Virus record (IMG/VR): IMGVR_UViG_3300030104_005616
Coordinates: 2,158-47,409 of that record
DNA: 45,252 nt
Source: a virus
Direction: 5' to 3' (one strand)
The notes under the pieces are model-generated. The model was given only the letters and a program-made list of their open reading frames with translations. It ran no database searches and had not been told where the DNA came from. Positions within the stretch are counted from its first letter, which is position 1; the number at the start of each line of letters is the position of its first letter. Made by a program: the position numbers and the translations under genes. Positions 6,719 to 13,224 of this stretch are shown here, in pieces.

Positions 6719-7672
6719 TCAAAAAGAATCGAAATAAATAACACCGGATACAACCGCTACACTTAAGGCCAGTCCTAGCATAATTTTAAGGAAATCGCCA
6801 ACTAACATGGGGAAAATAACTTTGACTTCCTTGTCTTTGTTGAACATTCTATATACAGCTAGCTCTCGACCAGCAAGCAGCCCAATAAATACCCAAGTTG
6901 TGCTCATCGGTATATCATTATAAATTTTGAAATACCAGAGAACCATAGCATAAAACAAATCAATCAAACATGCTGATCGAATAAAGCGAGTTCCACTTTT
7001 TGAAAGGACTATCTCTTGTATCTTACCTCCGTTCGTCTTGAATAGGTGACCAAGACCGAGAACTAAAATAGCTATGATCGAAAGCATCATGGGAAGCCCC
7101 ACACCTTCTCTCGGCAAATAAACAAAGACATTTGCTATATCATGAGACAACCACATATGCCATAAGAATCCCGTAGAAAACCACTGTGCGATAGACCAGA
7201 ACTTTTTATTATTTTCTTTTACTGGTTCTTTCTCATTTAAGTATCGAGACATAACGGTCCAGATAAGATATGAAGCCACAGCAGCTATAGCATAACCCAT
7301 GGCAGATTTCATAATTATCTTTTCTAACACAAGGCCGCTTGAAAACGCACTTAAAGTCAATAATGTTGTGGAGACTGGTATTCCGTAACGGGTCAAGCCC
7401 AACAAAAGAGCGGGAGCAAGAGCATGATACCATTGAAACTGCTCTGGAAGTGGTATTTTATTTAATCTTCCAAATGCGATATCGCCTTGGGACCAGCCAT
7501 ACATTAAAGTACCGGCTAATATAACGGATGCAAATAGCCACATCCAATACCATTTAACTTTTTTACTGTTGGAGCTTATAAAAGTTCCAAGTGTTTGGGC
7601 ACTATCGTTACCTATAACAGAGTAAGCGGCCAGAAGGAACCCGATGGTTCCAAATACTATTGATAAAGTCAT
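6719..7672 (-). CDS. PiT/PHO4-family phosphate permease
   Basis: A 317-aa polytopic membrane protein with about eight to ten hydrophobic segments. It shows the duplicated PiT signatures: GNDSAQ (residues 21-26) and HDIAN in the second half match the G-A-N-D-x-x-N motif, and PVSTT and PMSTTW match P-x-S-x-T-H. These line the Na+- or H+-coupled phosphate path in PiT transporters. The protein is shorter than most cellular PiTs (about 400-500 aa), as if the central loop were reduced. It would raise phosphate uptake during infection. PHO4 genes are known from algal viruses; a phage copy is less usual. A CTATTTA element lies 16 bases before the ATG, suggesting late or separate control. Confidence 0.82.
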   Translation of the reverse strand: MTLSIVFGTIGFLLAAYSVIGNDSAQTLGTFISSNSKKVKWYWMWLFASVILAGTLMYGWSQGDIAFGRLNKIPLPEQFQWYHALAPALLLGLTRYGIPVSTTLLTLSAFSSGLVLEKIIMKSAMGYAIAAVASYLIWTVMSRYLNEKEPVKENNKKFWSIAQWFSTGFLWHMWLSHDIANVFVYLPREGVGLPMMLSIIAILVLGLGHLFKTNGGKIQEIVLSKSGTRFIRSACLIDLFYAMVLWYFKIYNDIPMSTTWVFIGLLAGRELAVYRMFNKDKEVKVIFPMLVGDFLKIMLGLALSVAVVSGVIYFDSF

Positions 7673-7747
7673 TTTTTGCCTTTATGATAAATAGGAAAAG
7701 GAACCATCGTAATGTTTTTAATCGAACAAATGGGACAATAATGTCAC

Positions 7748-8095
7748 CTACTTCATGAAGACCTGTATGGCCATAATTAAAGAGGCGAGAATCAGACAAA
7801 GAGTGGTCTTTAAAGTGAATATACTTTCACCTAAATGAATCCAAGTTAAAGCAGCAAAAACAAACATACCACTTGCAAACCCTAAAAAACGACACGTCCA
7901 AAGAGCCTCAGATGCCGCATATATATTTTTTGTACCATACCAAAAAAATAATGCTGTTGGTATTGAAAAAACCAAAGCAGATAAAATAGCTTTATCTTTC
8001 CAGTAATCCCAAACGAACTGGCTATTAAGTTGATACCAAGCGACAATTTGTGCTGCTGTGAATAGTAAAAAACCAACTATTAATCTATAATCCAT
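7748..8095 (-). CDS. Four-helix membrane protein, DMT-like
   Basis: A 115-aa protein with four predicted transmembrane helices (about residues 3-21, 34-53, 66-86 and 93-113). The last two contain FLGFASGMFVFAAL, then LGESIFTLKTTLCLILA. The small size and helix pattern recall half-size drug/metabolite-transporter-like proteins, and I remember similar ORFs in other marine phages and algal viruses; this is memory, not a search. Its ATG meets the stop of the thymidine kinase gene, so the two are coupled. Its substrate, if any, is unknown. Confidence 0.7.
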   Translation of the reverse strand: MDYRLIVGFLLFTAAQIVAWYQLNSQFVWDYWKDKAILSALVFSIPTALFFWYGTKNIYAASEALWTCRFLGFASGMFVFAALTWIHLGESIFTLKTTLCLILASLIMAIQVFMK

Positions 8096-8664
8096 TAGGA
8101 CCCCAAAGCTTTCATGTCACAAGAGTGGTGCATACTGCACCTAGGCTCGTACATTTCTTTTCCACCTATCTCCACATCTTTATCGGTGCCGCCTTTCTTA
8201 TAGGTGTAAAAAGCATCTGCGCCACAAACTGTACAAACTGCTGGACAAACTTCAACCCTAGTGGCCCATGGCAACATCTTCGTCATTTCTGGAAACGGCT
8301 CCAGAGTTGAAGAAAGTTGCAACGAGGAAACCAAAATGGTGTATCCAGTTTTATATAAGTCAATTAAAACTTCAGCAGCACCATCAATCATAAAAGCTTC
8401 GTCTAAAGCAACAACACCTGAGTTTGCATTTCTTTTTTCAAGATGCATATAAATCTCTTCGGCGGCGACGATTGGAGTTGAATTCATTTCATAACCCCTG
8501 TGAGTTACAATTGATTGACCTTCTGGGTCATAGCGTGTATCTTTTAACGGCTTGAAAGTGAACACCTTCTTTTGTTTTAATCGATATCTTTCTATTGCAC
8601 TACACAATCTCGTAGTTTTTCCACCGAACATAGGCCCGGTGAAGATTACAAATTCATTTCTCAT
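8095..8664 (-). CDS. tdk: Thymidine kinase (type II)
   Basis: A 189-aa kinase converting thymidine to dTMP. The P-loop GPMFGGKT lies at residues 10-17, the Walker B ALDEAFM at 86-92, and a zinc-binding lid in the C-terminal half with C-P-A-V-C-x-V-C and a later EPRCSMHH. Length and motifs are typical of bacterial and T4-type Tdk. With ThyX and the ribonucleotide reductase it supplies dTTP for replication. It has its own strong promoter and a GGTG-type ribosome site. Confidence 0.95.
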   Translation of the reverse strand: MRNEFVIFTGPMFGGKTTRLCSAIERYRLKQKKVFTFKPLKDTRYDPEGQSIVTHRGYEMNSTPIVAAEEIYMHLEKRNANSGVVALDEAFMIDGAAEVLIDLYKTGYTILVSSLQLSSTLEPFPEMTKMLPWATRVEVCPAVCTVCGADAFYTYKKGGTDKDVEIGGKEMYEPRCSMHHSCDMKALGS

Positions 8665-8681
8665 GTTTCACCTTTGTTAAT

Positions 8682-8709
8682 ATTATAACTTATAATTATT
8701 AATTGTCAA
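8682..8709 (-). promoter_or_regulatory. Sigma-70-type promoter for tdk
   Basis: On the minus strand: perfect -35 TTGACA (8704-8709), 16-base spacer, perfect -10 TATAAT (8682-8687). It lacks the extended -10 TG seen in most of the others. The -35 overlaps the stop of the J-domain gene. Confidence 0.85.
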
Positions 8710-9347
8710 GGATTAAATGTATAATTAAACAAATTTTTAAGAAAAGAAATTATAACTTTATCTTTCTGTTCCTCTGTCTCTGCTTGAGACATATGCCAGC
8801 CAAATGTTTTTTCCATTGCTGCAATTTTTTTGTTTACATCTGATATCTCTTCTCTCAACAATTCATTTACTTTTTCATACTTTTGCGGGTGAATATCCAA
8901 CTCTTCAGCTATCTCAAGTAGCTGACCCCACTTTTCATTATCAAATGCCTCAGATGCTTGTTTGAACATTTCTTGTTTTTTTATGACATCGGGAGTTTGC
9001 TCCACATTAGAAAATTTGTCTGGGTGGATCTTTTTGGCGATGCCGCGAAAGATTCTTTGAAATATCTTTTTTTTACGGGCTTGTTCTGGTGATAACTCTG
9101 CTTTAACATCTTCATTTTTTTGTTGCTCTGTGACAACAGGTTTATCAGTGAACTGTTTTACTTTTTCTGGTTGTTTTGCTTCAAGTTCAGTGATTGAAAT
9201 ATTGTGTTTAGCACAAAATTCCCTATAATGTTTTTCAAACTCTATATTGCCTTCAACACAAGCTTGGTCAACATAGTCCAGTTCAGAATATTTAAACCTT
9301 AACTCATTAGATAGTTTCTTATAGAGCTTGAATGTACTAACAGACAC
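8706..9347 (-). CDS. J-domain (DnaJ-like) protein
   Basis: A 213-aa protein. Residues 90-150 resemble a J-domain: helix II with RGIAKKIHPDKF (HPD at 108-110), then a helix with FKQASEAFDNEKWGQLLEIA. HPD is the signature that stimulates Hsp70/DnaK ATPase. The flanking regions are predicted helical or coiled coil (residues 1-60 and 150-200) and may bind a client. No Gly/Phe or zinc-finger region exists, so it is a type III J-protein. It could recruit host DnaK to a phage assembly or replication step, as large T antigen does. The start is GTG at a GAGGA site, next to the preceding gene. Confidence 0.8.
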   Translation of the reverse strand: MSVSTFKLYKKLSNELRFKYSELDYVDQACVEGNIEFEKHYREFCAKHNISITELEAKQPEKVKQFTDKPVVTEQQKNEDVKAELSPEQARKKKIFQRIFRGIAKKIHPDKFSNVEQTPDVIKKQEMFKQASEAFDNEKWGQLLEIAEELDIHPQKYEKVNELLREEISDVNKKIAAMEKTFGWHMSQAETEEQKDKVIISFLKNLFNYTFNP

Positions 9348-9349
9348 AC

Positions 9350-10264
9350 TTAGTCCTCAACATCAACAGCGATCCTATTGAACTCGCTATACTTAAATAG
9401 ATTCTTTGTGGGCCTAACGATGCTATGAGCCAAATCTGTTTTCATAAAGTCTCGATATTCAGCCCAAGAGCTTATGTTTGAAAAATCATCTGGTTCGTGT
9501 ATTGTGGCATTATCTAAATCCAAGTCCGTGAATACATCCTTTAAATCAAAATAACGAGCACTCCATCTTTCTTCTATTGGTAACGGTTCAACTGGGATGG
9601 CTTTTGTGGAATTGGGAACACTTTTATATTTGCCTGTCCCTTTTCTTACATTCCTCCTATATTGGATGAACTCATCTTTACCAAACGTGAAAGAAGTATA
9701 GTAATTGTCTTGGACTGTCTTACCTTGATATGAAACATAAAAGTTTTTTTGTGTCTTGATAAATTTTCTCTTCTTGTCGAGAAACCTTGGATCAAAGATG
9801 CCATAAGGAAAAGAGACATAGTATTTGTCTGGTATCATCCAAGTTGATAATCTGGCCGAAGTTTTAAATGCAGAAAGGGCACCATAAATTACACTCCAAG
9901 AGAGGCAATCTCTTCTGTCTCTGTCTTTTGGGTGAACCGGAACCCAGAAGATCGGAATTCTTCGCTTTAGTGACGATGGTTTTGGTCCGAGAGTATTATA
10001 AAAGTAGAGAGGATCCTGTATGTAATCTCCGATCCTATATCTCACAATAGGGGCTATATCATCATTGCACACGATCCAAATTGTATCACAACCAGCAAAA
10101 GCACACTCAACAACAGCGGCTTCTAACATAGTATAGTTGGGAGCAACAGGCATCATGCTGTCGGGATAGGGCATACCAAAATCTAAGCTTTGTCCGGCAA
10201 TTGGTATAATCCCCGTAAGGTGGAAATTTGCTTGTGACGGAAAAGTTTTTTCGTGGAATTCCAT
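9350..10264 (-). CDS. Nucleotidyltransferase-like (GT-A fold) protein
   Basis: A 304-aa protein. Residues 17-70 resemble the first Rossmann strands of sugar-nucleotidyltransferases or GT-A enzymes: TGIIPIAGQSLDFGMPYP, then MMPV, an E-A-A-V helix, and FAGCDTIWIVCNDD. The usual G-x-G-x-R loop is degenerate, so catalysis is uncertain. The rest is rich in aromatics and basic residues with no motif I can name. It overlaps the upstream gene by 82 bases in another frame. That gene also looks like a nucleotide-binding-type protein of unknown function, and the pair is probably a unit. I remember similar pairs in marine phages without an assigned role. Confidence 0.65.
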   Translation of the reverse strand: MEFHEKTFPSQANFHLTGIIPIAGQSLDFGMPYPDSMMPVAPNYTMLEAAVVECAFAGCDTIWIVCNDDIAPIVRYRIGDYIQDPLYFYNTLGPKPSSLKRRIPIFWVPVHPKDRDRRDCLSWSVIYGALSAFKTSARLSTWMIPDKYYVSFPYGIFDPRFLDKKRKFIKTQKNFYVSYQGKTVQDNYYTSFTFGKDEFIQYRRNVRKGTGKYKSVPNSTKAIPVEPLPIEERWSARYFDLKDVFTDLDLDNATIHEPDDFSNISSWAEYRDFMKTDLAHSIVRPTKNLFKYSEFNRIAVDVED

Positions 10265-11025
10265 AATTTACCTTCTCTTCTTCTTTGTTCTAAAATTGTG
10301 GTTGTTAAGTAAAGTGGAGTATAATTTTTAATAACATCTCGATGTGAATGTTCTATCTTAACAGCATAATGGAGTTGTATTCCTTTTTTATTGTATCCGT
10401 TCGCTGTTCCTCGGATGCCGTTGTCCTTCATCATCTTTAACACTTTAAGGCGAGCATAGCTCTCGCTGCTGTCGTAGTTTTCTATATCTGCACTTTTGAT
10501 CTTTGAGAAAGCAACAACATCTTTGCGGGTGCGATTAAGGCCCACTCGCTTTGGCGAATGAAAGAACAATTTATTTACAAATCTAGATTTCTTGTCTTCG
10601 ATAAGTATATGAGGATGGACGGTTCCCGAATGAACATGAAACCAGTCGTATACGTTTAAAGAAGAATTAGAAATTTTATCGAAATCGATCCTTTCATTAT
10701 ATCTTATCTTAATTCTTGAATTATCGACGGTTGTGATGCTAAATGCTTTTCTTTCGCTTCTGATGTTTTTAACAATGTTGGGCACCAACACAAGGCCACC
10801 CATAGAAAGCAAGAATGTTAGGCGATCCCATAATTCAGATTTATAAACATCTCTTGCTCCCTCATATCCCAAAAACTTAAAATCATCGAGATTGGAAACC
10901 TTCTCTAATTCAAAGGGAATTAACGGTTCTTTTATAATAATGGGGGTCTCTGAGACAAACGAATAAAGTAATGCCTCTAGAGATCCCCCTATGATTATCT
11001 TATTATAAAAAAATTCTTGTTTCAT
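10183..11025 (-). CDS. Hypothetical protein with Rossmann-like N-terminus
   Basis: A 280-aa protein. The N-terminus KIIIGGSLEALLYSF (residues 9-23) resembles the beta-alpha turn of FAD or NAD binding proteins, although the usual G-x-G-x-x-G is incomplete. The middle has YDWFHVHSGTVHPH (two His in a short span) and a later basic helix, SYARLKVLKMMKDNGIRG. I do not recognise the family with certainty. It is followed by the nucleotidyltransferase-like gene, with a long 82-base out-of-frame overlap, suggesting coupled expression and perhaps a common pathway. Confidence 0.6.
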   Translation of the reverse strand: MKQEFFYNKIIIGGSLEALLYSFVSETPIIIKEPLIPFELEKVSNLDDFKFLGYEGARDVYKSELWDRLTFLLSMGGLVLVPNIVKNIRSERKAFSITTVDNSRIKIRYNERIDFDKISNSSLNVYDWFHVHSGTVHPHILIEDKKSRFVNKLFFHSPKRVGLNRTRKDVVAFSKIKSADIENYDSSESYARLKVLKMMKDNGIRGTANGYNKKGIQLHYAVKIEHSHRDVIKNYTPLYLTTTILEQRRREGKLWNSTKKLFRHKQISTLRGLYQLPDKA

Positions 11026-11039
11026 CGAAAACCAGCGGA

Positions 11040-11282
11040 TTAATTTGCATCTACCATTCTAAGTAAGAATTCTTGCGGTACATCAGTAAGTAGTTGATCG
11101 GCAATCATTATATCATAGGCCCAATAGCAAAACGGATCTTCATCGGCACTATAAAATAATGGATAAGTCAAATTTCTGGGACCTGAGATTATTAAACCAA
11201 TATTGGCCAACTTGTTTTCTAAAACTAATTGACCAAATTCATTTAAAATCACAAGATCGCCTAATTTAAATTTAGCTTCCAC
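11040..11282 (-). CDS. Small GDLV-family protein 5 (detached copy)
   Basis: The 80-aa product has FKLGDLVILNEFGQL at residues 5-19, then NIGLIISGP, YDIMIAD and a helical end. It is paralogous to the group at 4198-5379 but sits 6 kb away, between thyX and the Rossmann-like gene. The GTG start overlaps the end of thyX by 11 bases. Function unknown. Confidence 0.68.
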   Translation of the reverse strand: MEAKFKLGDLVILNEFGQLVLENKLANIGLIISGPRNLTYPLFYSADEDPFCYWAYDIMIADQLLTDVPQEFLLRMVDAN

Positions 11283-11994
11283 CCCTTACTTCCTTATACG
11301 ACTCCACAGTGACCGGAAACAAGTCAGTAGCGATTTGAAGACAGGCTTCCGCTGCTTTTTGGATTTCCCATTGTGCTCCCATATGCGTTCGTAGGTCAAT
11401 GAATTTAAGTAAGTTATTAAGATTAGTTGTTCCATAATACTCGGTATATAGGTTCTGGGGTAAAATCATCCTTGCTTGTTCTCGACAAACCCCATTTGAC
11501 ATAAGGTCTCGATAAACATCCAAAGCTCTATTTGTTTGTGCTTTTAAGATTTCAGAAGCACGAATGCCTTCACCATAATCAGACCAATCATGAACTATAA
11601 CAGGATCGGCTACTTCGTCTGGGTTGGAGGCTTGTCGGTTTGATTTGTGTTGGGTTCTAAATTCTTTCGGCAAATAAAATTGCAAATCCTTGTCGGTATA
11701 TCTACGAGAGATTTCGTTATAGGACCAAGTTCTGTGCCTATGGTGTTGCGAACGAACAAATAAAGGGACAGTAAATTTAAAGGTAACAACACAATGCTCC
11801 AAAGTAGAAGTGTGTCGGTGTTTAATAAGATAGTTAATGAGTTTTCTATCCCGGTTATCCAACTGATGCTTTTCAACACCAAAAGAAACCCTAGCAGAAT
11901 TGACGACGGAAAGGTCACTGCCCATATGAGAAATGTAGTCCACACGACCAATCCCGTCATCATATAAGAGAACAGATTTTTCATATTCGCTCAC
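11272..11994 (-). CDS. thyX: Flavin-dependent thymidylate synthase
   Basis: A 240-aa enzyme converting dUMP to dTMP with FAD, NADPH and methylene-tetrahydrofolate. The signature RHRTWSYNEISRRY (residues 86-99) matches the ThyX motif RHRxxSxNExSxRY exactly. Length is normal for the family. It acts with Tdk and the ribonucleotide reductase. The ATG overlaps the upstream gene as ATGA. A hydrophobic ORF inside it in another frame (11610-11984) is a shadow. Confidence 0.96.
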   Translation of the reverse strand: MSEYEKSVLLYDDGIGRVDYISHMGSDLSVVNSARVSFGVEKHQLDNRDRKLINYLIKHRHTSTLEHCVVTFKFTVPLFVRSQHHRHRTWSYNEISRRYTDKDLQFYLPKEFRTQHKSNRQASNPDEVADPVIVHDWSDYGEGIRASEILKAQTNRALDVYRDLMSNGVCREQARMILPQNLYTEYYGTTNLNNLLKFIDLRTHMGAQWEIQKAAEACLQIATDLFPVTVESYKEVRGGS

Positions 11995-12752
11995 TTCTTC
12001 CTCCGCACAAATTTAATTTTCTTACCTTTGTGCATCTCGGCCTTAATCATTGCTTCGATAACGGAATTTGGAGCATCAATTTCAATCTCTTCGTTTTTAA
12101 ACTTAACATCTTCGGTCTCATCATCTTTTGGAGGATTTACTTTCTCTGGGTATTCATGATCTTCTGGCTTACCATAAGCCTCTTTGAAGACAAATGTAGA
12201 ACCACGAACTCTCGACCAAAAATTAGCATCTTTCTCAATTGGCTCAAGACTTGTCCAAGGGCCACCGTATTCAACACGACTACCATCAGGGGCAAAAGCA
12301 TCAATATACCTTTTACCAGATCGAGACCCCATCTCGCCAAAAATGAATGCATCTTGTTCATATTTTGAACTCAATTCTTTCGCCTTCTCAAAAAGATCGG
12401 ATTCGCCTCTCTCAACATCGCCTCGTTCTTCATCGGTAACGACAATCGACTTCTCAATGACGCGAACTTCATTTCCATCTTCGTCTTTCTCAACCCAAGA
12501 GCCATCAATTTCAGTAAAAGGAAAGCCAGCAGCTTTCCAAGCAGCTTTTAGTTCTTTACCTCTATCATCGTTTTCGTTTCTTGATTTCTCATGTCTATCA
12601 GCAGACATAACAACAAAAGAAACATCCGAGTTGTCTATCTTATCTTTAATGCGATTAAAAGAAGACTCAGTAATAACTGGTTCCTCTAAAAGCATAGACG
12701 GACCAGCCGCCTCTTTGATTAATTCTTTGAGCATCTTAGCATCTAATTTCAT
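11991..12752 (-). CDS. DUF3293-like protein with N-terminal targeting-type module
   Basis: The 253-aa protein starts MKLDAKMLKELIKEAAG, a variant of the shared amphipathic module, followed by L-L-E-E at residues 21-24. Residues 45-160 resemble DUF3293-type proteins (SFVVMSADRHEKSRNEN, a GFPFTEIDGSW turn and AFIFG near residue 145), though I am not certain. The C-terminus, after an acidic linker, ends in a Lys/Arg cluster, KKIKFVRRKK, that could contact nucleic acid. A CTATTTA element lies 36 bases before the ATG inside the groES-like gene. No enzymatic role can be given. Confidence 0.6.
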   Translation of the reverse strand: MKLDAKMLKELIKEAAGPSMLLEEPVITESSFNRIKDKIDNSDVSFVVMSADRHEKSRNENDDRGKELKAAWKAAGFPFTEIDGSWVEKDEDGNEVRVIEKSIVVTDEERGDVERGESDLFEKAKELSSKYEQDAFIFGEMGSRSGKRYIDAFAPDGSRVEYGGPWTSLEPIEKDANFWSRVRGSTFVFKEAYGKPEDHEYPEKVNPPKDDETEDVKFKNEEIEIDAPNSVIEAMIKAEMHKGKKIKFVRRKK

Positions 12753-13033
12753 TTTGTAAATCTCCCCATTACATAATTGTCTAGGACTAAATAGATTTCT
12801 TTACCTTTCATCTCTATTTTTTCTAACATTCTTCTTTCAACAATTATGGTATCATTATCTGATAGAGACCCAACAAGCTTGCTGTCACTCGCCACTGCGA
12901 GGACAGAACAAGCAAGATAAGGTGATTCTTGTTTTTTATAATCATCGGGGAGCATAATCATAGAATTTGTTTCTTCTTTCTTCTCCTCGATGGGTTTAAC
13001 TAAAATGTGACGGTTAGTTGGTTCAAAGTTCAT
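12749..13033 (-). CDS. GroES/gp31-like co-chaperonin
   Basis: The 94-aa protein fits the GroES barrel: the N-terminal strand RHILVKPIEEKKEE, a mobile-loop-like segment (residues 18-30) with the hydrophobic tripeptide MIM, then SVLAVASDSK, a D-T-I-I-V strand, and YLVLDNYVMGRF at the end, comparable to the GroES I-L-A-V ending. T4 gp31 replaces host GroES so GroEL can fold the large capsid protein, and this gene probably does the same. No GroEL is seen in the window, so the partner would be the host's. The fit is by pattern only; sequence identity to GroES is low. Confidence 0.78.
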   Translation of the reverse strand: MNFEPTNRHILVKPIEEKKEETNSMIMLPDDYKKQESPYLACSVLAVASDSKLVGSLSDNDTIIVERRMLEKIEMKGKEIYLVLDNYVMGRFTK

Positions 13034-13224
13034 TATCCCTCCACTTCGTTTTTAGAATCTTGAATGTCTTTTCTCATTTGTTTGAGTAAGTTAATGGCTT
13101 CTTGACAAGCTTTTCTTGCTCTAACAGCAGATGACTTATAGCCATACTTTTTATTTTCAATCTTATCAATATCATCGGCTGTGCCGTTTAATATACTGAT
13201 TATTTCTAACATTTTATCGTTCAT
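13033..13224 (-). CDS. Small helical basic protein
   Basis: A 63-aa protein, almost all helical, with Lys/Arg-rich stretches (KYGYKSSAVRARKACQEA and then LLKQMRKD). It may bind nucleic acid or regulate the reductase. I do not recognise it. It starts where the reductase gene ends (shared base 13224) and its stop overlaps the next ATG (TAATG), so it is translated as part of the operon. Confidence 0.6.
   Translation of the reverse strand: MNDKMLEIISILNGTADDIDKIENKKYGYKSSAVRARKACQEAINLLKQMRKDIQDSKNEVEG

Noticed and set aside
11610-11984. Hydrophobic 124-aa ORF overlapping thyX in another frame
   Set aside because: ThyX is certain from its exact motif; hydrophobicity of the shifted frame follows from its codons, and no good ribosome site precedes it.
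12184-12759. 191-aa plus-strand ORF opposite the DUF3293-like gene
   Set aside because: Antisense shadow rich in Ser/Pro/Phe; the minus-strand gene has coupled start and stop and sensible composition.
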